64,000 nucleotides of DNA, from NCBI GenBank assembly GCA_900318865.1, contig ONMF01000004.1:62001-126000 (forward strand). The letters are read 5' to 3'. Of the stretch, positions 59,959 to 64,000 are shown in pieces (position 1 is the stretch's first letter; each line of letters opens with the position of its first letter). The notes under the pieces were generated by a model. That model worked only from the letters and a program-made list of their open reading frames with translations. It made no database searches and was not told the DNA's origin. The stretch is from an uncultured Prevotellaceae bacterium. Its GTDB lineage: Bacteria > Bacteroidota > Bacteroidia > Bacteroidales > Muribaculaceae. The position numbers were made by a program, and so were the translations under genes.

Positions 59959-62172
59959 CTATTGTTCCAGCAGGATGGTGACGAGTCTTGTCACATCGGC
60001 AATGCTGGTTTCGCCGTCGCCGTTCACATCGCTGCGGGGGTTGCTCGATTGCTCCACCACCAGGCTCACCAGCATGGTGACATCGGCAATGGACACCTCT
60101 CCGTCGCCGTTCACATCGCCCGTCAGCACCTCGGCCGGCGGCTCGCCGATTTCGCCCAAGTATTTAAAAGTGATATCATCGATATAGCATTTGGCGCTGG
60201 CACTCCCTGTCAGTTGCGACAGGCGAATGCGAGCCGGCCCATTGAGCGAGAGGGAGAAAGTGTGGGACGATGTCGCTTTGGGCTCGGCCAGGAACTCATC
60301 CACAACATTGAACGTCGCTCCGTCGTCGTAACTAAGCGAAATGGCGTATTTTACCGAACCCGAAGTGGTGTTGAACACGGTGTAGGTCATCATTTTGATG
60401 TCGGCCTCCACGTTGTGGGCTGTGGTGAAGGCACTCGGTTTGATCATGGCCAGTGAGTGGCTTCCATTACACTTGCCATCGCCAGGTGCGCTGACGACCG
60501 ACTTGGCAAAATCCCACTTCCAGAAGCGCCCCATAACACCCTTTGCTCCGGCAGGGGTGGGGGCGTTGATGGTCTCAAAATCCTCGACGATAGTCTGTGT
60601 CTCGTTGTCGGCTTTCACGGAAAACTTGATGATACCGTTGCTCTCGGTAATGTTTTCAATATAAAAGTCATTGGGTGCCCCTCCCCAAGTGAGCAGGCCG
60701 GGTATGGTGTAGCTGGTGATGTTTCTCACGGTGTTGCTTCCGGGGAACGGGTCGCTTGCCGAGCTGCCCGTGCCGTTGGCGGCTCGCAGCAGTTCGTAGT
60801 ATTGGTGGGTGGGGTTGGCGTTGATGGTGTTTTGCCGCCACACCTCGGCATTGGTGGAGTCGACGCGTGCCATAATCATGCCGTGCCCCGGCAGATAGGC
60901 ATCCCAGCGGGTTCGCTGGCGGTTCTCAAGCAGGAAGAACTCCTTGTCCTGCGGCGTACGCAGTATGAAGCCCTCGTTGGAGGTGCCGATGTAGTCAAGG
61001 CTATAGTCGCCTGCCTCGGTGATGACCTGGGGCTGCGCAAAGCCCATGGCATAGCGGTCGTAGAGCGAATAGCCCACGGGTGTGCGCCCGTAGTTGAAGT
61101 GCCCGCCGCCAGCCATCAATTCCCATTCGTCGGGGTGATTGCTCTCGCCGCCGCTGCCGCCGTAGTCGGTGTCGTAAAGGTCGAGGATGCCCATCACATG
61201 GCTGAACTCATGACACATGGTGCCGATGCCCAGCAGGTCGGTGGAGCCGTAGCTCTCCCAGCCGTAGATTTCGGTGGAGCAGGCATAGCGGCCCAAGCGC
61301 ACGCCGTCGATTTGCCCCCACATGTAGGACATGTGGGGCCATAGGTAATCGTCGCTGTTGCCGCTATAGTTGGCGCTGTATCCGGCCACGATGAAGTAGA
61401 CCATGTCGATATAGCCGTCGCCATCGGAATCGTAATCGGCAAAATTCACCTGGTCGTCGACGGCGTTGAGTGCGGCTTCGAAAATCAAGTCAGATTCATT
61501 GCCGCCCTGCTTGCAAGAGTAGTTGACATCCACTGGCCCCACGACATCAAACTCCGGGTCGAATTGTCCCATGGAATTCTCATAGAAATAATCGCGCATG
61601 GAACCGGTGCACTGCACAAACTGCGTGGATCCCCATCGGCCGGCGATGTTGTAGCCGCTGTAGCCCCGGGTGTTGAGCATGTCGGTGTAAAACTGCTGGG
61701 CGTCGGAGCGTTGGAATTTCTTGTCGGTGTACTGGACAAGAATCACAAGCCCGCGGAAGCCGGCCCAATCCTCGGGCGCGCGGCGGCTGCCGATGATGCG
61801 TGTGTCGCGGTTGGCGCGCCGGGCTTTCCCGGTGAGGATGCTTTCCCGGTCGGTCAAGTGCTTTCCCTGTGCGCTGAGCAGCTGTGCGTCGCGTGCTGTG
61901 CGGTGCTGTGCGTCACGTGCGATGACCCCCGACGACACCAGCCGGCCGTTTTGCTTGGTGGCGTAAGTGAACCATCCGTTCCGGTCGCGCAGCACGGTGT
62001 AGCCGTCGGCAGTGGTGGTGTAGTGATAGAACTCGTCGCCCACGAGCTTCACGGTGATGGAGTCGCCGCCGGGCTGAGCCACGCGGGCGGGCGACGGGTG
62101 GGCCGGCATGGCACCGGCCGCGGCCGTTATGGCGAGTGCTGCCGTGGCCGCAAGCAGTCGTTTTGTGGTCAT
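59959..62172 (-). CDS. Secreted M6-family metalloprotease with C-terminal dockerin-like doublet
   Basis: 737 residues. Signal peptide (AATAALAITAAAGAMPA), a propeptide-like region with YTVLRDRNGWFTYA, then the M6 (immune inhibitor A-like) catalytic domain with zinc site HEFSHVMGILDLYD and the downstream Met-turn region WELMAGG. Further beta-domains follow (DDGATFNVVDEFL, a jelly-roll of the MAM/CBM type). The C-terminal two dockerin-like loops are DVNGDGEVSIADVTMLVSLVV and DVNGDGETSIADVTRLVTILL. It should be secreted and cleave proteins outside the cell. It follows a second M6 protease by 25 bp on the same strand. Confidence 0.88.
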   Translation of the reverse strand: MTTKRLLAATAALAITAAAGAMPAHPSPARVAQPGGDSITVKLVGDEFYHYTTTADGYTVLRDRNGWFTYATKQNGRLVSSGVIARDAQHRTARDAQLLSAQGKHLTDRESILTGKARRANRDTRIIGSRRAPEDWAGFRGLVILVQYTDKKFQRSDAQQFYTDMLNTRGYSGYNIAGRWGSTQFVQCTGSMRDYFYENSMGQFDPEFDVVGPVDVNYSCKQGGNESDLIFEAALNAVDDQVNFADYDSDGDGYIDMVYFIVAGYSANYSGNSDDYLWPHMSYMWGQIDGVRLGRYACSTEIYGWESYGSTDLLGIGTMCHEFSHVMGILDLYDTDYGGSGGESNHPDEWELMAGGGHFNYGRTPVGYSLYDRYAMGFAQPQVITEAGDYSLDYIGTSNEGFILRTPQDKEFFLLENRQRTRWDAYLPGHGMIMARVDSTNAEVWRQNTINANPTHQYYELLRAANGTGSSASDPFPGSNTVRNITSYTIPGLLTWGGAPNDFYIENITESNGIIKFSVKADNETQTIVEDFETINAPTPAGAKGVMGRFWKWDFAKSVVSAPGDGKCNGSHSLAMIKPSAFTTAHNVEADIKMMTYTVFNTTSGSVKYAISLSYDDGATFNVVDEFLAEPKATSSHTFSLSLNGPARIRLSQLTGSASAKCYIDDITFKYLGEIGEPPAEVLTGDVNGDGEVSIADVTMLVSLVVEQSSNPRSDVNGDGETSIADVTRLVTILLEQ

Positions 62173-62197
62173 TGGAAGTTTAATTTCTGTTGTATTA

Positions 62198-64000
62198 TTA
62201 GTTGCTCATGAGCATGTTGACGAGCGTGGTGACATCGGCGATGCTCGTTTCACCGTCCTCGTTCACGTCGCTGTAATCATTCGAGCTCCCGTTCATCACC
62301 AGGTTCACAAGGGCGGTGACATCGGCAATCGACACCTCGCCGTCGCAGTTCACATCCCCCTTGAGCCGGCCTCCGGACTCGCCGCTGAAGAAGAGCGTGA
62401 TGTTGTCGAGATAGTTGGCTGTGTTCTTGTTGCCAGCGGTCATGTTGATGCGGAGCATCACTTCCTGCGTGTTTTTGTAGCTCACGGGCCAGGAAATGGT
62501 AACCTTGGAATTGCCTGCCACCGAGATGGCGTCGGCGTTTGATGAGGTTTTCACTATGGTCCATGTGGTGCCGTTGTTCAAGGACTGGTACAATGTGAAT
62601 TTGCTGGTGACAGTGGTGGGGTTGTAAATGTTGCACGAAACCCGGTCAATGTCCCGGCTCACGGGTGTGGCCATGGCCACGGCGCTCGGGTTTTTAATGG
62701 CCACGGCATGCTCGCCGTCGCAGTTGCTTTCGCCCGGTGCGGTGACATTGCTTTTGGCGAACGACCAGTTGGCAAAGTTGCCTTCCACGTTCTTCAGACC
62801 GGTGTTTGTGGTGACATCCATGCCTTCGAAATCTTCGACCAGGGTGTTCAAGGAGGAGGCGTTGCGCACGGTGAATGTGATGACTCCGTCGACTTCGGTG
62901 ATATCGGTAATGGCAAATTGATTCTCCTCGCCGCTCCATGTCTTGAGCGAGGGGAGGGTGCTGCTGGTGAGCAGAGTGCTGTTCATCGTTCCCGGGAAGG
63001 GGTCGCTGGACAGGGCGCCCGAGTTGGTGCCGCCGGCGCGCAGCATCTCATAGTATAGGCGTGTGGGGTCGGTGTTCACTTTGTCCTCGATCCACTTCGA
63101 TGTGCTGGTTGAGTCCACACGGCACACGGTCATGCCATGCCCCGGCAGATAGGCGTCCCAGCGGGTTCGTTGGCGGTTGTCGATGATGAAGAATTCCTTG
63201 TTGACAGGTGTCTTGATAATATAGCCCTCGTTGCTGGTGTTCAATGGGTTGAGGGTGTACTCGCCCGGCTCGGTGATGATTTGAGGCTGTGCCCACCCCA
63301 GCTGATAGCGCTCAAAAATCGACAGGCTGGCTGGCGTGCGCGCCATGTTCAGGTCGCAGCCGGCAGCCATTAAATCCCAATCGCCCAAATCGTGCGATTG
63401 ACCGCCGCTCAGGGCATAATCGGTGTCGTAGTGGTCCATCAGCCCCAGCGCGTGGCCAAACTCGTGGCATGGCGTGCCGATGCCGTCGAGGATGTTGTAG
63501 CTGCGCTCGCCAATGAATTCGGTGGAGCATGAGTACATCCCCATCGTCACGCCGTCTTTCTTGATTCGGTAGTTGCTGATATTGCTCTCGTGGGGCCACA
63601 GGTGGTCGGAGTCGCTGCTTGAAGCCGCCGAGGTGCCGGCGAAGATAAAATAAAGCACATCGACATATCCGTCGTTGTCAAAATCGTATTGGCTGAAATC
63701 GACCGTCGCGTCGAGTTGGTTGATGGCATCACGAAAGATTCCAGGGATGCGGCCTTGGGTGCCTTGAGGCTCGTTGACTGAATAGCCCACAGTGACAGGC
63801 CCCACCACATCGAACCGGGGCTCATATTGCCCCATGGAATTGTCGTAGTAATAATCGCGGACACTGCCAGGGAAAGTGCCGTAGGCATTGCGTGAGCCGT
63901 CGGGGTTGGTGTAGCCGGTGTAGTTTTTCTTGTCCATCATGTCTTGGAAAACAGTGTGGATGTCGCTGCGCGAGAACGTGGTGTCGTTAAATTGGATGAG
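62198..64000 (-). CDS. Second M6-family metalloprotease with dockerin-like doublet (5' end outside window)
   Basis: 601 codons are visible; the frame stays open through the window edge, so the start lies beyond 64000. The last visible N-terminal part reads LIQFNDTTFSRSDIHTVFQD, aligned with VILVQYTDKKFQRSDAQQFY of the neighbour, so about 160 residues are missing. Catalytic zinc motif HEFGHALGLMDHYDTDY and Met-turn WDLMAAG are intact. The C-terminus has two dockerin-like loops, DVNCDGEVSIADVTALVNLVM and DVNEDGETSIADVTTLVNMLM. A tandem duplicate of the neighbour, clearly diverged. Confidence 0.88.
   Translation of the reverse strand, partial: LIQFNDTTFSRSDIHTVFQDMMDKKNYTGYTNPDGSRNAYGTFPGSVRDYYYDNSMGQYEPRFDVVGPVTVGYSVNEPQGTQGRIPGIFRDAINQLDATVDFSQYDFDNDGYVDVLYFIFAGTSAASSSDSDHLWPHESNISNYRIKKDGVTMGMYSCSTEFIGERSYNILDGIGTPCHEFGHALGLMDHYDTDYALSGGQSHDLGDWDLMAAGCDLNMARTPASLSIFERYQLGWAQPQIITEPGEYTLNPLNTSNEGYIIKTPVNKEFFIIDNRQRTRWDAYLPGHGMTVCRVDSTSTSKWIEDKVNTDPTRLYYEMLRAGGTNSGALSSDPFPGTMNSTLLTSSTLPSLKTWSGEENQFAITDITEVDGVITFTVRNASSLNTLVEDFEGMDVTTNTGLKNVEGNFANWSFAKSNVTAPGESNCDGEHAVAIKNPSAVAMATPVSRDIDRVSCNIYNPTTVTSKFTLYQSLNNGTTWTIVKTSSNADAISVAGNSKVTISWPVSYKNTQEVMLRINMTAGNKNTANYLDNITLFFSGESGGRLKGDVNCDGEVSIADVTALVNLVMNGSSNDYSDVNEDGETSIADVTTLVNMLMSN

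Overview
The window looks like a chromosomal segment of a Bacteroidota, order Bacteroidales. The evidence is a SusC/SusD glycan-uptake pair, promoters of the Bacteroides type (-7 box TAnnTTTG, sometimes with a -33 TTTG), a fused SecDF, a PorE-like type IX secretion component, a LemA-TPM cluster, DUF4919 and DUF4957 proteins, and a bifunctional RelA/SpoT enzyme beside a PgpH-type HD phosphohydrolase. GC-rich coding sequence and many C-terminal dockerin-like doublets suggest a gut Muribaculaceae/Prevotella-like lineage, but the family assignment is only an inference. There is no phage, insertion sequence with transposase, CRISPR array or rRNA operon.

Layout. 1-6 kb: a small lipoprotein, asnA, an orphan LuxR-type HTH protein, a tRNA-Glu / rpsT / tRNA-Glu cluster, recO, and a LemA plus two TPM-domain gene cluster. 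6-9.7 kb: secDF, then a decayed secreted-protein gene. 9.7-17 kb (minus strand): an esterase-like secreted protein, a DUF4919 protein, a small membrane protein, pgpH and rsh. 17-21 kb: mutS and a membrane-anchored AraC-type regulator. 21-24 kb: two secreted proteins, a beta-helix DUF4957-like one and a repeat protein ending in a dockerin doublet. 24-27 kb: palindromic repeat elements, tRNA-Gln, a dockerin gene scrap and tyrS. 26.6-31.3 kb (minus): two overlapping GH25 lysozyme-like genes, a polysaccharide flippase and ruvB. 31.4-37 kb: the PorE-like OmpA-family lipoprotein, an AGCS amino-acid symporter and a large Ig-like lipoprotein. 37-45 kb: aminotransferase, phosphoesterase, DUF2284 and DUF1294 proteins, gyrB, a MATE transporter, a GYF/CD225 protein and a DUF2752 protein. 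45-58.5 kb: a polysaccharide utilisation locus (PUL) with a divergent SusR-like sensor-regulator, then susC, susD, GH43-like/F5-8C, GH144-like and GH3. 58.5-64 kb: an RsmF/NOL1-like rRNA methyltransferase and two tandem M6 metalloproteases with dockerin doublets, the second cut by the window edge.

How the genes work together. The PUL has the GH144 + GH3 + SusC/D composition known for beta-1,2-glucan use in Bacteroides, with an extra GH43-like enzyme behind a strong intra-operon hairpin. The secretion theme recurs: SecDF for export, a PorE-like T9SS anchor, a relic ending like a T9SS C-terminal signal, and several secreted proteins ending in dockerin-like calcium-binding pairs without any visible cohesin.

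The most distinctive non-coding content is a family of about 110-125 bp palindromic elements at gene 3' ends, a single-centred palindrome of about 270 bp nested between two of them, a tandemly repeated promoter segment upstream of rsh, and a second dispersed hairpin family at gene 5' ends. I found no clearly new multi-gene defence or metabolic system. The best candidates for something undescribed are the repeat families and the cohesin-less dockerin proteins.
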